Origin: Clavaria fumosa
Lineage: Eukaryota; Basidiomycota; Agaricomycetes; Agaricales; Clavariaceae
Reading direction: 5' to 3'
Assembly: GCA_951802425.1 (NCBI GenBank)
Contig: OX637798.1
Location: 2,294,001-2,358,000 of the forward strand
Length of the DNA: 64,000 bases
Part shown: piece by piece, positions 1 through 12,671 of the stretch
Numbering within the stretch: position 1 is the stretch's first letter
Layout: every line of letters starts with the position of its first letter
Position numbers and translations under genes: made by a program
The notes under the pieces: generated by a model
Told to the model about the DNA's origin: nothing
Database searches by the model: none
Seen by the model: only the letters and a program-made list of their open reading frames with translations

Positions 1-1031
1 CATAGCGGAAGCGTTCCAGTGCGGTCTTCCACCCGTTGCGCGAATTGGTCAAGAACTCTTGCTGCTGCTGCACGCGGAACGCCGGGGCTCGTGTCCGTGT
101 CGTCAAATGGCGCGGCGGTCGTGATGAAGGTGGAGTGCACCTCGCTCGCGACGGCGCCGAGACGCCGCTCGAATGCGCCGCAGCGGCTCGAGGCGGTGCT
201 TCAGGAGACGGTGCCCTTCTGCGAGATGCTGCTGCTGCTGCAGGTGGTGTGGTTGCAGCGAGGACGAGAAACGCCGGTGGGGGTGCCAGCTATGGTGGCA
301 GAGGAAGAGGGGGCCCCTGTAGCGGTGGGCGGGGGAGAGGGCATGGAGGTTTAGGAGCGCCGAGCCATTTCGTCGGAGAGGAGGTCGAGTACGGTGTTGA
401 CATTGCGGACGAGGTCGTGCTGGATGACGGTGCGCCATGAGGCGCGTTCTTCCTGCCATTCACGGCGGGCGTAGGTGAGCTGGAAGTCTGTGGTGCATTT
501 GTGTGGTGGGGGTTCCAGCGGTAGGATCAACGAGCGTCAGAGTGGAGTCACCAAGAGATGAGTGGCGCACTTTTGAGGGTGGGGGATTTACCTGGGAGAC
601 GTCGTTTGATCAGCCAGTGAAAAACAGTGGGGTTAATGATGATGGACGTGGGTGTGAGAGGAATAATAAGACACACCGCTCTCGCTCTGTCCCAGGAGGG
701 AGACCTTGACGCGGCGCTTCTTGCATCGGAGCGCCGCCTTTTCCTGGCGGATCTGCTCGTCGATCTCTTCGCTGACGCGGCGGGCGTGGGACTCGGCGAG
801 CTCGCACGTCTCGCGCTTTGCGGGCGTCTCGTCACGTGGGGCGCGAGGACGGCGGTGAGTGGGTCGTTTGTCGTTGATGCGCATATCTTGGGCGGGGGTT
901 CTGAGTGGACGGATTGGGAGAAAGAGGAAGGGGGTGGGATGGACGGGATGGATTCGGATACGGGTGAGGCGCGAGACGGGTGTCGCGTATGAGGAGGAGG
1001 AGGAGGAGAAGAAGAAGGGAGCTGTGAGCAT
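1..1031 (-). pseudogene. G-protein alpha subunit remnant, copy A (N-terminal part, cut by window edge)
   Basis: Read on the minus strand, 1031-690 gives a charged helix with RRVSEEIDEQIRQEKAAL followed by KVSLLGQSESG, the N-terminal helix and P-loop of the basidiomycete G-alpha family. An intron separates this from GKSPTLK near 590, which completes the P-loop with Pro where Ser/Thr is usual. Further on, YARREWQEERASW and VRNVNTVLDLLSDEMA near 480-365 match the start of the helical domain. After that the frame is lost: a stop follows at about 350 and the rest reads in two frames. The family are GTPases that relay receptor signals at the membrane. This copy is probably dead because of frame breaks and lies next to other decayed copies, but an unrecognised intron could rescue part of it. 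Confidence 0.65.
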
Positions 1032-1377
1032 TGTAGGTTTAAAAAGATGAGAGAAATTTCGTGTTTAATCGAATCATCGAATGAAATCCCTCACCAAGGT
1101 CTGCTGGTCCAAATAATGGGTCGTTTCAGTCGTTTCGGTCCAGGAGGAACGAGTCCTTCGCATTCGACCGAGATTCGATGACATCATCCACGATGAGTTA
1201 CCAATTTCTCAATCACACAGAAGGCTTTATCTAATCTCAGACTGGCCAATCTCATCCAAGAACAAGCTCGAGATCGGTCATCTTGAACCAAGCCGAGATT
1301 TGAAACACCTTGGCGACACTTTCCCTTACTGTAGCCATCCATCGACATTGTAGTGTACCTTATGAGCTGTCCTTTTG

Positions 1378-2302
1378 TCAACTTGTTTTGGAAGCTCATT
1401 TATTTATTCCCTTCTCTGAAGCGATCAACTTCTTCTACAGGCACGCCCGCGGCCAACAGAACGAAGAGCTGCCGCATTCACGCCAGATGACGCTCTTCTG
1501 GGCTGGTCTGCGCGGCGCCGTCGGTGTCACTCTGGCTGTAGGCTTCAAGGGGCCCAACGCGCAGACGCTCCGACCGACCGTGCTCATCGTCGTCGTGCTC
1601 AATGTCATCCTCTTTGGGGGGACGTCGGCACGGATGCTCGAGATCCTCGGAATCCGCATGGGGTCGAGGACGAGGACGCGTCCAACAGCGAGGAGGAGGA
1701 CGGCGATGAGTGGAATCACCGAAGCACGCGCCTAAGCGGACTTAGGCGATGGCGGCCCTACTTTGACGACGAGCTGCGTATCTGACGCATAGGAGACAGA
1801 CGTCCCCACGTGGCGACACTGCGCGGGTCACCACGCACCACGCGTCGTGCAACCATCAGCACGGGCATGCGCAGATGATAAACCCAGGGGCGCTGTTCTG
1901 TTCTCTGCCACGTCGTCGGAGTCATACGAGTCGGACGGGGAGGAGATACTCCAGATGGCGCCGACGACGTCCGCCGGTGGTGTAGTGGTAGTGGTGGGAA
2001 CGGCGGCAGGGAGGGCCAGGGGCGGATGGGGAGCTCGTTGGGGGTGAGGACGGCCGGTGGTTCCAGGCGGTTGACGAGCGGTATCTGCTGCCAATCTTCT
2101 CGAAGGCGACAGCGAGTCGGACGTTCCACGAGTGCAAGGCGCGGATGTGGGGGCAGGGGATGTAGGAGAGAGGTTGGACACTCCGATCGAGAGAAGGCGA
2201 GATTTAGGAGGGGCGCTGGAGCGGAACGGTGGTGAGGGCATGAGGGCCGGGACGGGAATGCGGTCAGCGTCACGGGCCCTGCTCTGCCCCTGGGAACTGT
2301 AG
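1378..2302 (+). pseudogene. Na+/H+ exchanger (NHX/NHE, CPA1) C-terminal remnant
   Basis: The plus strand reads INFFYRHARGQQNEELPHS, then MTLFWAGLRGAVGVTLAVG and a hydrophobic helix ending FGGTSARMLEILGI. This is the last membrane part of intracellular Na+/H+ exchangers, which swap luminal protons for sodium or potassium in endosomes and vacuoles. A +1 shift near 1660 is needed to continue into an acidic stretch (VEDEDASNSEEEDGDEW). Farther on, GEDGRWF and DERYLLPIFS (about 2040-2100) give the cytosolic tail typical of the family. The upstream transporter core is absent, so this is a 3' fragment with at least one frame break. It faces the minus-strand G-alpha remnants. Confidence 0.65.
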
Positions 2303-2601
2303 AAAGCCGTACGGAACGAGGACTTTCGAGCCCAACTGAGGGTGACTCCGCTTGATGGGCAGAGCAACAGCAACAGCAGAGATAGGTTGTCGTAATATTC
2401 ATGCGCAGTTAGCTTTGGGCTGCCTAGTCTGCTATCTTAGTTTTTCTCTCGATACATATAAAAGCATGAAATCAGTCAAGAAATGCAAGTGGTAAAGATA
2501 GGGGGAGGCCGAACGACGAAAAAGCATGGACTACGCACCATTTCAGTGCGAGCGTTTGAGAAAGGCCATAAGTGAGAAGAAATGGGTGGGCGTAAGTCAT
2601 A

Positions 2602-3965
2602 TTACAGTAACTCTATGTGGCGCAGATAGTCTCGCAGTATGATTCCTTCGACTGGGGAAAACAGGCAGTCAGTCACGAGTTCGCTGTAGACAGGGTGCAG
2701 AAGGGGGGGGGGGGGTTAGTGGAGAGAGGCTTACTGGTGGCAAAAATGACCGTCACAATTTCCGTATCCTGTGTGCGCAGATACAATCAACGCGGAATCA
2801 ATTAAATTGAAGGCAAATGCGCACGATGATTGAAGTAGAGTGGAAGACGAAGGGAGTTGGTCAATGGGGCCTGGACACCCCCTTGTGTATCAATGGTGCG
2901 CATGAATGATAGCGTCCCGTCTACTTCGTACATGTGCCACTCCTGGGACCAGCGCCAGGGTGGAGGCCTATCGCAAAAGGGGGCAGCCAAAAACACGAAA
3001 GTAAAGAATAAGAGCATTAGCCACGATCATCATCGGGTTGACACGCACAATCCAGGGGTCTCCTCATACCTGATGTTCCGATTGGCTAGAATCGACTGCA
3101 ACATCGGGTCCTCCAATACCGCCTTCATGTCGCCGGCGCACGATGCAATGACATTCATGATCTCGTTCAACTCCGCGCTCCAACGGCCGCTCGCCGCATG
3201 GGTCAGCTGCAGCGCGCAGAATTCCGTGATGGCCACGGGACTCGTATCCGCGTCGTTAAATGTCGTCACAATTGTGATCGCGGTGGGGTGCACCTTGCCC
3301 GAGGCAGCGCCGAGGCGCTGCTCGAATTCGCAGCAGCGGCACAAGACGCAGCTTCAGGAGACAGTGTTTTTCAGCAAACTGCTGCCGCTGCTGCTGGGAT
3401 TGGTATAGTTGTAGCGAGGCGCGACGGGAGACGCCGCTCCCGCTGGCGGCGGCAGAGGAGGGGTGACTCTGATGCTGAGGGGGGGCGGAGGTCGGCCGGG
3501 GAGAGATCGTAGGGGCTTCGGAGAGCCCAGCCATTTCGTCTCAAGCACGGTGTTGACGTTGCGATTGAGATTGAGCTGGATGACGGCGCGTTACGAGGCG
3601 CGCGCCTCCTGCCATTCGCGGCGGGCGTAGGTAATTTCGAAGTCTGCGGTGTGTGCGTGTGATGGAGGTTCCACGAGCGATAACATTGGAATCAACGAGC
3701 GTCAGAGGCGGGATCAGCGAGCGTCAAGGGATGAACGGCTCACTTGTGACGCATGTGACGATGGTAGATTTGCCTGGTACACGTGGTCTAATCAGCATTA
3801 GGGTTGAAGATGATGGAAGTGTGGGGAGGTGTGGGTGAGAGGAAGGGGGGGGGAAATTTACGCACCGCTTTCAGGAGGACCTTTATGGGTGCCTTCCACG
3901 TCTCAGCGCCTTCTCCTCCTGGCGAATCTGCTTGCTGATCTCGTCGCTAAAGTGGCGAGCGTGGG
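2602..3965 (-). pseudogene. G-protein alpha subunit remnant, copy B
   Basis: The minus strand holds pieces of a G-alpha gene in order. ARHFSDEISKQIRQEEKAL lies near 3960-3900, GKSTIV after an intron near 3770, and a helical-domain stretch NEIMNVIASCAGDM with DPMLQSILANRNIRYEETPG at 3170-3060. The C-terminal peptide VEGIILRDYLRHIELL ends at the TAA at 2602-2604 and is preceded by a good 3' splice site. The P-loop Gly-rich half is destroyed (stop and frame break near 3870), and much of the GTPase core between 3000 and 2780 is missing. It is a pseudogene upstream of NLR1 and is paralogous to copy D upstream of NLR2. Confidence 0.65.
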
Positions 3966-4169
3966 GGGACGGGGGAGCTCGTACGGCTAGTGGTTCCAGG
4001 CGCTTGACAAACGGTACATGCTACCCATCGTCTGGAACCCAACGGCGAGTTGGATGTTTTATGTAAGTAAGGGGCGGCGGCGGATGTCGGGGTGGGGGAC
4101 ATGGTTTGGGGACACGCTGGGGAGGACGCGAGAGTAGATTCTTTAGCAGGTCTTGTTTGGGAGGTCGGC
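3966..4169 (+). pseudogene. Na+/H+ exchanger tail fragment
   Basis: The plus strand reads WFQALDKRYMLPIVWNPTASW near 3990-4060. This is a diverged copy of the GRWFQALDERYLLPIFSNA tail motif found at 12480-12545 and 2040-2100. Only this tail piece is visible, followed by GC-rich sequence leading to the 60-bp leader of NLR1. It is a relic of the same tandem duplication. Confidence 0.5.
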
Positions 4170-4177
4170 GTCACATG
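4170..4177. other. Empty target site (GTCACATG) matching the giant hAT insertion
   Basis: The sequence GGTCGGC-GTCACATG-ACACC lies 60 bp before the NLR1 start. The same flanks occur as GGTCGGC-GTCACATG at 14396-14410 and GTCACATG-ACACC at 40907-40919, on the two sides of the 26.5-kb element. NLR1's upstream region therefore preserves the uninterrupted paralogous site with one copy of the 8-mer. Confidence 0.9.
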
Positions 4178-4237
4178 ACACCGGCCATTGATAAGCATCG
4201 TCGCTCGCATCTTTCGTCGACACTACTAGTATCAATT

Positions 4238-7200
4238 ATGCGCAAAGCTGTTGACACCACCCTCGCGAAGCTGAAGTCGTCTACAGGACCTCAGTCTCTT
4301 GCCTTCATTAGCCTCCAGAATGCTCTTGCGCTTCTCAAGGAGGTTGCGGGGAAGTCAGGTGTACCAGGACTGCAGGAAGGTATCAAAGGATTTGTGGTTC
4401 TCCTCGATGCTATTCAAGTGCGTGAAACATCTCGTTTACCGTCCCGTCGCATTGCTCGCTAACCATCCACACAGAAAACCTCGCAGAATAGCAGCGACTT
4501 GGAATCACTCGACCGTCGTGTTCGAGACTTGCATATAATGCTGCAAGAGGCATCCAATGGGGGGACCATGCCTACAGCAATGACTGACCGTATCAATGAC
4601 TTGTCTGAGTCAGTTACTGTCCCTCTATACAATGTTTTGTTGATCTCAGCCTCGAATGGCAGGTCATGGAAGTCTGTTGGCGAGCAGGCACAACATATGA
4701 TCATGCGCAACCACTTGAAGCGTTTCCTCACTCGCAACCGTGATACAGTTGAGATTACAGGCCTCATCTCTGCTATCAATGACTCAATACAACAATTTCT
4801 TGTAAGTGGGATGGCCTGTGCCTTTTGTAGACTGTGATTGAGGTGCGGCCACCCCAAGGTTGGAATTACACTTGTCAATGCTCAAAAAACACTGGCCATT
4901 GAGTCCACACTTGGAGTAAGTTCACGAGCCATAAATTGACTTAGTTGTGCAGGTGTGAATGACTAATTTCTAGGAACATGCTGCGCGAGCCGAGGCCGGC
5001 CTTCAGGTTTGTCTCTCCCTGTCAGTGTCCTTGTCCTGTTTATCATTTGATTACTTTATCAGGAAATCAAGACAAGGCTCAATGACTACAGTATGGTTTG
5101 TTCATTATTTGATTCAGTGCTTTACTTATGATTGGTGATGCAGTTGGTCTCAATCTGCCCCATGCTGCCACTGCTAGCTTCGATTGCAATAATAAGCTAG
5201 TCCCATGTCTTGATGGTACTCGGAAACAGATTCTTAATGAGCTATATCAATGGATTGGTCATGATATTGAAGACCTCTCCCAAGAGGGCATACTCACATT
5301 CTCTGACCATTTATGTGTCATGGGGACTCGGCAGATATTTTGGATCAATGGTGTAGCTGGGAGTGGGAAGACTACAATTGCTTACACTGCTGCAGAGTTC
5401 TGTGAGGACAAAGGAATGCTTGCTGCAAGCTTCTTCTGCTCCAGGGATAATGCTGATTGCAGCAACCTTAATTTGGTTTTCACCACCATTGCCTATCAAT
5501 TGGGACAGTTTTGTCCAGAGTTCAAGGCTGGTCTTGCAGAAGTGGTCAGGTCAAATCCTGATGTTGTCTATTCCAATGTGTCCTATCAGTTGAAAAGGAT
5601 GATTGTCAAGCCATTGCTTGCTATGAGGAATAAGTTCCCTCGAGGTTTAGTGGTGATTGATGCTTTAGATGAATGCAAGGATGACAATTCCACATCCACC
5701 ATTCTGGCATCTTTGTCTCAACACATTGACAAGTTATTCCCATTGCAATTCCTCATCACCAGTAGACCAATTCTCCAGATCACTGGAGCCTTTCAACATC
5801 CACATCTCATCAATGCAACCAGGCCATTGATTCTTCATCAAGTCAAATTGGATGTCATTAAAAGTGATATCCAGCACTATCTCACATGGCACCTTGGTGC
5901 TATCAAGCAGAAATATCACATTCCTGGCACCTGGCCATCCTCAAGTGATGTTGAAGCCTTGACCAATATGTCCTCTGGCCTGTTCATATTTGCTGCTACT
6001 GCAGCAAGGTTCATTGATGCTGCTGATCCCAGGGCGCAATTGAAGATACTTTTGAACACAAAGTCTGTTACTGGCTTCTCCCCTTTACAGCATCTAGATC
6101 AGTTGTACTCCCAAGTGCTCAACACTGCATTCCCAGATATTTCTGATCACCTTGGAGCCAAATTGCAATTGATTCTAGGTGCCATTGCCACCCTTCAGGA
6201 TCCTCTCCTGTCAGATCAATTGGAGGATCTGCTTGGGTGTGATGTCTATGGTTATCTTCAGCAGTTACAGGCAATCATCATGCTTCCAAATGATGGCGTT
6301 GGAGTTATTAGGTTGATCCACCCATCATTCCTTGACTTCATTGTGGATCCAACCAGATGCCATGATGAGCAGTTTAGAATCAATCTTGAAGAGCAGCACA
6401 CCATCATGGCAGAGAAATGCTTGACCATGATGAAAAGGTTAAAGAAGGATATCTGTGGCATAAGAGATCCCACCAAATTCAATCATGAGGTTCCAGATCT
6501 CCCAGAGATGATATCCAATCACATCTCATGCAGCCTACAGTATGCATGTAAATATTGGGGTGTGCATGTTTGCAGTGGCAAGCTTTCAAGTGATGTGTTG
6601 AAGCTTCTAGAGGATTTCTGCTCAAATCATTTATTACACTGGATAGAGGTCTGCAGCCTTCTTGGGCATCTGAGAAATGCATTGCAAATGTTGGCATCTG
6701 TGCATGCCTGTCTTGCAGTAAGTGCATATCCTTGTCAGTTGAGGTTAGCAAAACTAACATGTAATCCTTTCTGCAGATCAGGAAAGATGTGCATATGACA
6801 GTCTCAGCACTGTTATATGATGGTCAAAGATTGATTCAAGAGTTCTTTCCAGCCATCAGTGTATCTGCTTTGCAGGTGTATTTTACAGCCTTGCCCTTCA
6901 CCCCAACTGGCACCGAATTATACAATACCTATCATAAGCAGATGGAGGGTGCAGTGATGGTGCAAGGGGCATTACCAAAAAAATGGAGTGCGTGTATACA
7001 GGTCATAGAGGGCCATTCTGATTGTATCACCTCAGTGTCATTGTCTCCAGATGGCACAAGGATGATTTCAGGGTCTTATGACAAGACAGTGAGAGTATGG
7101 GATGCAGTCACTGGTGCTCATCTGCAGACACTTGAGGGCCATTTTGATGAGGTCATAACAGTGTCATTCTCTCCAGATGGCACAAGGATAGTTTCAGGGT

Positions 7201-8759
7201 CTTATGACAATACAGTACAAGTGTGGGATGCAGTCTCTGGTGCTCATCTGCAGACAATTGAGGGCCATTCTGAGTGTGTCACATCAGTGTCATTCTCTCC
7301 AGATGGCACAAGGGTAGTTTCAGGGTCTATTGATGAGACATTGAGAGTGTGGGATACAGTCACTGGTGCTCATCTGCAGACACTTGAGGGCCATTCTGAG
7401 TGTGTCAGATCAGTGTCATTCTCTCCAGATGGCCTAAGGATAGTTTCAGGGTCTTATGACCACACAGTGAGAGTGTGGGATACAGTCACTGGTGCTCATC
7501 TGCAGACACTTGAGGGCCATTCTTCTTGGGTCAGATCAGTGTCATTCTCTTCAGATGGCACAAGGATTGTTTCAGGGTCTGATGACAAGACAGTGAGAGT
7601 ATGGGATACAATCACTGGTGCTCATCTTCAGACATTTGAGGGCCATTCTGATTGGGTCATGTCAGTGTCATTCTCTCCAGATGGCACAAGGATAGTTTCA
7701 GGGTCTGATGACAAGACAGTGAGAGTGTGGGATACAGTCACTGGTGCTCATCTGCAGATACTTGAGGGCCATTCTAATTATGTCAGATCAGTGTCATTCT
7801 CTTCAGATGGCACAAGGATTGTTTCAGGGTCTGATGACAAGACAGTGAGAGTGTGGGATACAGACACTGGTGCTCATCTGCAGACACTTGAGGGCCATTC
7901 TGATTGGGTCATGTCAGTGTCATTCTCTTCAGATGGCACAAGGATAGTTTCAGGGTCTTATGGCAAGGCAGTGGGAGTGTGGGATACAGTCACTGGTGCT
8001 CATCTGAAGACACTTGAAGGCCATTCTGAGTGGGTCACATCAGTGTCATTCTCTCCAGATGGCACAAGGATAGTTTCAGGATCTGGTGACAAGACAGTGG
8101 GAATGTGGGATACAATCACTGGTGCTCATCTGAAGACACTTGAAGGCCATTTTGATGTGGTCATATCAGTGTCATTCTCTCCAGATGGCACAAGGATAGT
8201 TTCAGGGTCTAGGGACAAGACAGTGAGAATGTGGGATACAGTCACTGGTGCTCATATGAAGACACTTGAAGGCCATTCCAAGTGGGTCACATCAGTGTCA
8301 TTCTCTCCAGATGGCACACAGATAGTTTCAGGGTCTGGTGACAAGACAGTGAGAGTGTGGGATACAGTCACTGGTGCTCATCTGCAGACACTTGAGGGCC
8401 ATTCTCATGGTGTCCACTCAGTGTCATTCACTCCAGATGGCACAAGGATAGTTTCAGGGTCTTTTGATGAGACAGTGAGAGTATGGGATGTGGGGACTGG
8501 GGTCTTTCATGTCATTCACAGTGATCCAAACTTTGGGAACTTGTGGCCATACCTCCTTGATAATGGATGGATGTCCACTTCTTTCACAAGACATAAGCTT
8601 TGTTGGATTCCTGTGACTTATCGTCACATATATGCATCCACTATTGATCAAGTGGCAGTGGTCACACTCCAGAATTCCATCATTTCCCTCCATTTCACTG
8701 CCTTGCATTCCTACCTCCACACACAGGTCCAAATACCTCTGCCTTCCTATATTCCTTAG
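4238..8759 (+). CDS. NACHT-WD40 (STAND/NLR-type) receptor, NLR1
   Basis: Proposed exons: 4238-4417, 4475-4608, 4663-4801, 4859-4915, 4974-5006, 5063-5090, 5144-6717, 6777-8759, giving about 1375 residues. Phases match at every junction; the 3' end of intron 3 (4858) is the least certain, and intron 2 uses GTCAGT. Residues 1-190 form amphipathic helices resembling the HeLo/MLKL-like N-terminal bundle of basidiomycete NLRs. The NACHT domain follows, with Walker A GVAGSGKTT near residue 260, Walker B VVIDALDE near 360 and the sensor LITSRP. About 12 WD40 repeats of 42 residues, nearly identical, span 790-1290, with a short conserved tail after them. Family knowledge: such proteins are signal-sensing ATPase switches in non-self recognition and cell death, with WD40 repeats as the sensor. 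No lesion is seen, so the gene is probably intact. The ligand is unknown. Confidence 0.9.
7003..8500 (+). repeat. WD40 repeat array of NLR1 (126-bp unit, about 12 copies)
   Basis: A 126-bp (42-codon) unit recurs about 12 times without drift in phase. Each unit encodes [42 protein letters not shown]. Differences cluster in the three or four residues after EGH and in the two after SGS. Most other positions are fixed at the DNA level, which suggests recent unequal exchange or gene conversion. Confidence 0.9.
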
Positions 8760-9974
8760 CTATTGTCTATGGTGTACATCACCAAGCACAGGCCCAGCAG
8801 TGTGAAGATGGTGAAACGAGGAATAAAATGTAACTTGAATCAGAATGTGTACTTAAATCTTAGTGAGAGAATTTGCATACCAGCCTGAGTCACTTCTCTT
8901 GTGTATATTGGTTGTCTGCATAATAATCAAAGCTACCAAACTGATGCAGGAAGGTTTGTGCCATTGGTTCCAAGTCCATATGCACAGCACTTCCCAGCAT
9001 CAAATAAGTTATTTTTCATGCAACATGCTTACAGTAAGCAAGAGAATATACAGGTATTATTACATCAGAAAAACTGTTGCTTGGGTTTAATGGTGCCTTA
9101 CTGCTCTACCTATGGAACTAGTAAAAACCTTGTGAATGTAAGTATGAACCTTGACAGTAAAGATATAGTGACAGTTTTTACCTCAGCGATATCAGTATAA
9201 ACTGGTTTCTACCCAGCACACAATGAGTTTATACCATCCACATATTTTGTCTTAAGGCTCTGGGCATGATGCCTCACAACAACGTTTGCCTTCTCAACCT
9301 AACAAGATGACCTTTTACTTGCCTTCAACACAAGTTCGAACAAGTACGAACCCCGAGTCCGAAGCCAGGTTCATGGCAACCCAGAGAGGCTGCCTTCGGT
9401 ACGAGTCCTGGTGCGACAGCAAGCACCTCTCTGGGAGAAGCTTGAACAGGCTGCATCCGAATCATCTCGCTTTTCTTTCAACAGCAATGCTGCCGTTTCC
9501 TAGACCGCAATGAGAAACGTCGAGCTTTTCGACTCTACCATCGCACTGGCGGGCTTACCTCAAGAGAAGCAAAGCTGATATTGAACAGGGTTGGAGCTGA
9601 CAACACACAAAGTGATGCTGATGTACAGGGAAGGAAAACCCTCATGCTAAACAATGCATCGAAATATTATCATTGATCAAGATTACATCTGGGTCAGAGG
9701 ATAATGATAGATAAACGGAAAATTTTTCAAAAGGAAAAGGAGGAAAATTAACCAAGAGACAACATCGCTGAGATGCACGAGGGGAGGTGTTCTGCATTGA
9801 CAACTATCATCAGCGAGTAGCGGAGTAGCAACAGATACAAAAAACAAGAACAGGGTGAAGAGGGTAAAGAGAGGCTGAATGGCTAAATGGCAAAGAAAAG
9901 AAAAGATTATGCACTATTAGTCACTGTACAAGGCGAGCACTTGAGACGAAGCCGCGAGATGAGAGGGCGGAGCG
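8760..9974. other. Intergenic region between NLR1 and G-alpha copy C
   Basis: No gene is recognised in this stretch. The short open frames have no motif I know. From about 9640 the sequence resembles 12880-13220 (a GATTACATC...GGTCA...GATAATGATA pattern, then a GAGCGAGTAGCG-like stretch). It is therefore duplicated 3' flank of the G-alpha copies. Confidence 0.5.
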
Positions 9975-11937
9975 TTACATTAGTTCTGCGTGGCGCAGAT
10001 GGTTTCACAGTATGATCTCTTCGACTGAGGGAAAGTCAGTCACACGCTCGCTGAAGAGAGGGTGCGGACGAGGAGGGGAGACAAGAGGAGGCTTACCAGT
10101 GCCCAGGGTGACCGCTGTGGATTCCGTATCTTGTGAGCACAGATACCATCAACGCGGAATGGGCGAAATACGTACGATGACCGAAGTATGGTGGAAGAAG
10201 GGGCGTGGCTCGGGGGAGTGTTTTCGTTGTATCGTACCTCCCTGAAGTGCCGCTGGAAGGAGTGTGGTGTTTCTGGTGTATCTTCCTGAAGTCTTGCTGG
10301 AAGTCTTGCGAAGGCAAGAATCGTCATGTCAGAAGAAAAGGAGGAAGATAATAGGGAAAAAAGACAAAGAAATAGAACAAAACAAAACGAAAGACAAAAC
10401 GAACACCTGGTCGCAGTAGGCAGGTCGTTCTCCCGATCGCCAAAGCTGGCAGGCTGCCCTAATGCGGATGCCGCGGCGGAGCTTCGAGTCGAGGATATCG
10501 CACTTGTTGAAGAGGAGGATCATTTGCGTGCACGCGAGCAAGGGGCTCGTGCACACCACATTCCACAGCTGATAGTTGTTCTCGAGCCGGTTCACGCTCG
10601 GGTTCTCCACGAGCTTAGATGGGCGCAAGGAAGACGATCGCGTTCACGTCGCCAACATAACGGTACCATGCTGCGCGCGAAATTTTCATTTGGGGGAGTT
10701 GGTCAACGGGGCATGGACCCCCCTCGTGTATCAATGGAATGACAACATCCCGCCTACTTACTTCGTACATGTGTCACTCTTGGCCAATCCTGGGACCTGG
10801 GCCAGGACGGAGGCCTACTGCAAAAGGGGGAAGTAAATGCGATGCACAGTGGTCAACCGTGAGTTTGTATTCCTGAATGGCTAGCGTGGGCAGATGGGCC
10901 CGATTCACGTCGGCGTCCGTCGGCTGGTAGTTGAGCATGGCAATCCGTTCGACGTCGTTCAAGAAGCTTTGCGGACGCGGTAGGACAGCACGCAGCGAAA
11001 GGGGGCAGCCAAAAAAATGAATGTAAAGAATAAAAGTATTAGCCACGATCATCATCAGGTTGACACGCACAATCCAGGGGTCTTCCCAAGCTTAATGTTC
11101 TGATTGGCCAGAACCGACTGCAACATCGGGTCCTCCCATACCCTCTTCATATCGTTCGTGCACGATGCAATGACCTTCATGATCTCGTTCAACTCCGCTC
11201 CAACGGCACCTCGCCGCATGGGTCGACTGCTGCACGCGGAATTCAGTGATGGCCGCGGGGCTCGTATCCGCGTCGTCAAATGTCGCCACAGTTTGATCAC
11301 GGGTGGAATGCACTTTGCTCGAGGCCCGTTTGAATGCGCGACGCAGCTTCAGGAGACTGTGTTTTTCTGCTGCTGCTGCTGGGGGTGGTATGGTTGTAGC
11401 GAGGCGCTCCGGGAAGAGCCGCTCCGGCTGGCGGTAGCAGAGGATGCGCCTGTGACGGTGGTCGGCCGGGGATCGGCCGGGGAGAGGTCGTAGGGGCTTC
11501 GGAGAGCCCAGCCATTTCGTCGGAGAGGAATTCGAGCACGGTGTTGACGCTGCAGACGAGGTTGAGCTGGAATGAGGGCGCGCCACGAGGCGCGTGCCTC
11601 TTGCTATTCGCGGCGGGCGTATGTGATCTTGAAGTGCGTGGTGGAGCGATGGCATTGGGACGAATGAGCATCGGAGGTGGGATCAACAAGTGTCAAGGGA
11701 TGAGCGGCTCACTTTTGGATGATAGTAGATTTGCTTGGTACACGTTGTCTGATCAGCCATGTGAAACGGCGGGGTTGAAGATGATGGAAGTGGGGGAGGT
11801 GTGGGTGAGAGGAAGGGAGAAAAAAAAGAAGACGCGCCGCTTTCACTCTGTCCCAGAAGGAGGACCTTTATGGGGCGCCTCCCACATCTCAGGGCCTCCT
11901 CTTCCTGGCGATCTTGTCGCTAAAGCGGCGGGCGTAG
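9975..11937 (-). pseudogene. G-protein alpha subunit remnant, copy C (longest)
   Basis: The minus strand carries most of a basidiomycete G-alpha gene. In order, FSDKIA near 11930 and a KST remnant of the P-loop near 11730 come first. The helical domain follows with VWEDPMLQSVLANQNIKLGK near 11160-11090, then SFLNDVERIAMLNYQPTDADV near 10960. Next are DPSVNRLENNYQLWNVVCTS and the guanine-specificity box NKCDILDSKL near 10600-10490. DTESTAVTLGT precedes an intron (about 10100-10045), and the C-terminus ends with NHLRHAELM at 9975. There are several frame breaks, and the C-terminal Arg codon CGA has become TGA (VEEIIL*NHLRHAELM). The P-loop Gly is also changed. It is clearly recognisable but not functional. 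Confidence 0.75.
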
Positions 11938-12060
11938 TCGGGGACGAGGAGTTCGTCGGTGGTGAGGATGGCCGGTGGTTCCAGGTGTTTGACGAGCGGC
12001 ACCTACTGCCCATCGTCTCGAACGCGACGGCGAGCTGAACGTTTTATGTAAGTAAGGTGC
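11938..12060 (+). pseudogene. Na+/H+ exchanger tail fragment
   Basis: The plus strand reads GGEDGRWFQVFDERHLLPIV followed by SNATAS, the cytosolic tail motif of the exchanger, then a stop. It abuts the N-terminal end of G-alpha copy C. This is the same gene-pair arrangement seen at 3966-4169. Confidence 0.55.
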
Positions 12061-12154
12061 GACAGCGGATGTGGGGGCGGGGGACTTGGTTGGAGACTGA
12101 CTCGAAGGTAGATTCCAGCTAACACGTTCCTTATTTAGTGTTTGTCTAGTTGTC

Positions 12155-12671
12155 TGTGACGATCCTCGCGACCCAAAACTATATATAGGTATCATCTTCG
12201 GCGAGAGTCTGCTTAACGATGCTGTCAGCATTGTCATGTATGAGTGAGTATGGGACACTCATATTCCCGCTCTTGAGCCCGATTCATTCTTGGCGTTTAG
12301 GACGTTATCACAATTCCATGGGACTGAAATATACATTTCCTCCATCTTTCACTGGATTGCATTGCATTCGGGCTGGTCATGCCTCTTTATCTTGAAGCAC
12401 TCTTACCTCAACAATTACCCTTCGACTGAGACGTGTTTGGTTGCTCTCTCGGCCTACAGTGGATGGGGAGCTCGTTGGGGGTGAGGACGGCCGGTGGTTC
12501 CAGGCGCTTGACGAGCGGTATCTGCTGCCAATCTTCTCGAACGCGACAGCGAGTCGGACGTTCCACGCGCGCAAGGCGCGGATGTGGGCAGGGGATGTAG
12601 GAGGGAGGTTGGGGGACACCCCGATCGAGAGCGAAGACGAGGAAAGGGGCGCTGGGGCGGAATGGTGGTGA
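12155..12671 (+). pseudogene. Na+/H+ exchanger fragment with FGESLLNDAVS signature
   Basis: The plus strand at 12155-12230 reads DDPRDPKLYIGIIFGESL then LNDAVSIVMYE, followed by a GTGAGT splice donor. This is the most conserved core motif of CPA1 exchangers (acidic residues in the transport path). The next exons are decayed, with an in-frame stop near 12330. From about 12465 the tail GGEDGRWFQALDERYLLPIF appears, ending at 12671. The segment carrying FWAGLRGAVG, present at 1490-1530, is missing here, so there is an internal deletion. Confidence 0.65.

Noticed and set aside
4799..4893. Frameshift in NLR1 exon 4 relative to NLR2
   Set aside because: If the acceptor is placed at 4858 (CCCCAAG), the exon reads in frame to the next donor, so a lesion is not required.
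9286..9513. 75-residue frame after NLR1 as a gene
   Set aside because: No recognisable motif, no paralogue in the duplicated segment, and length expected by chance.
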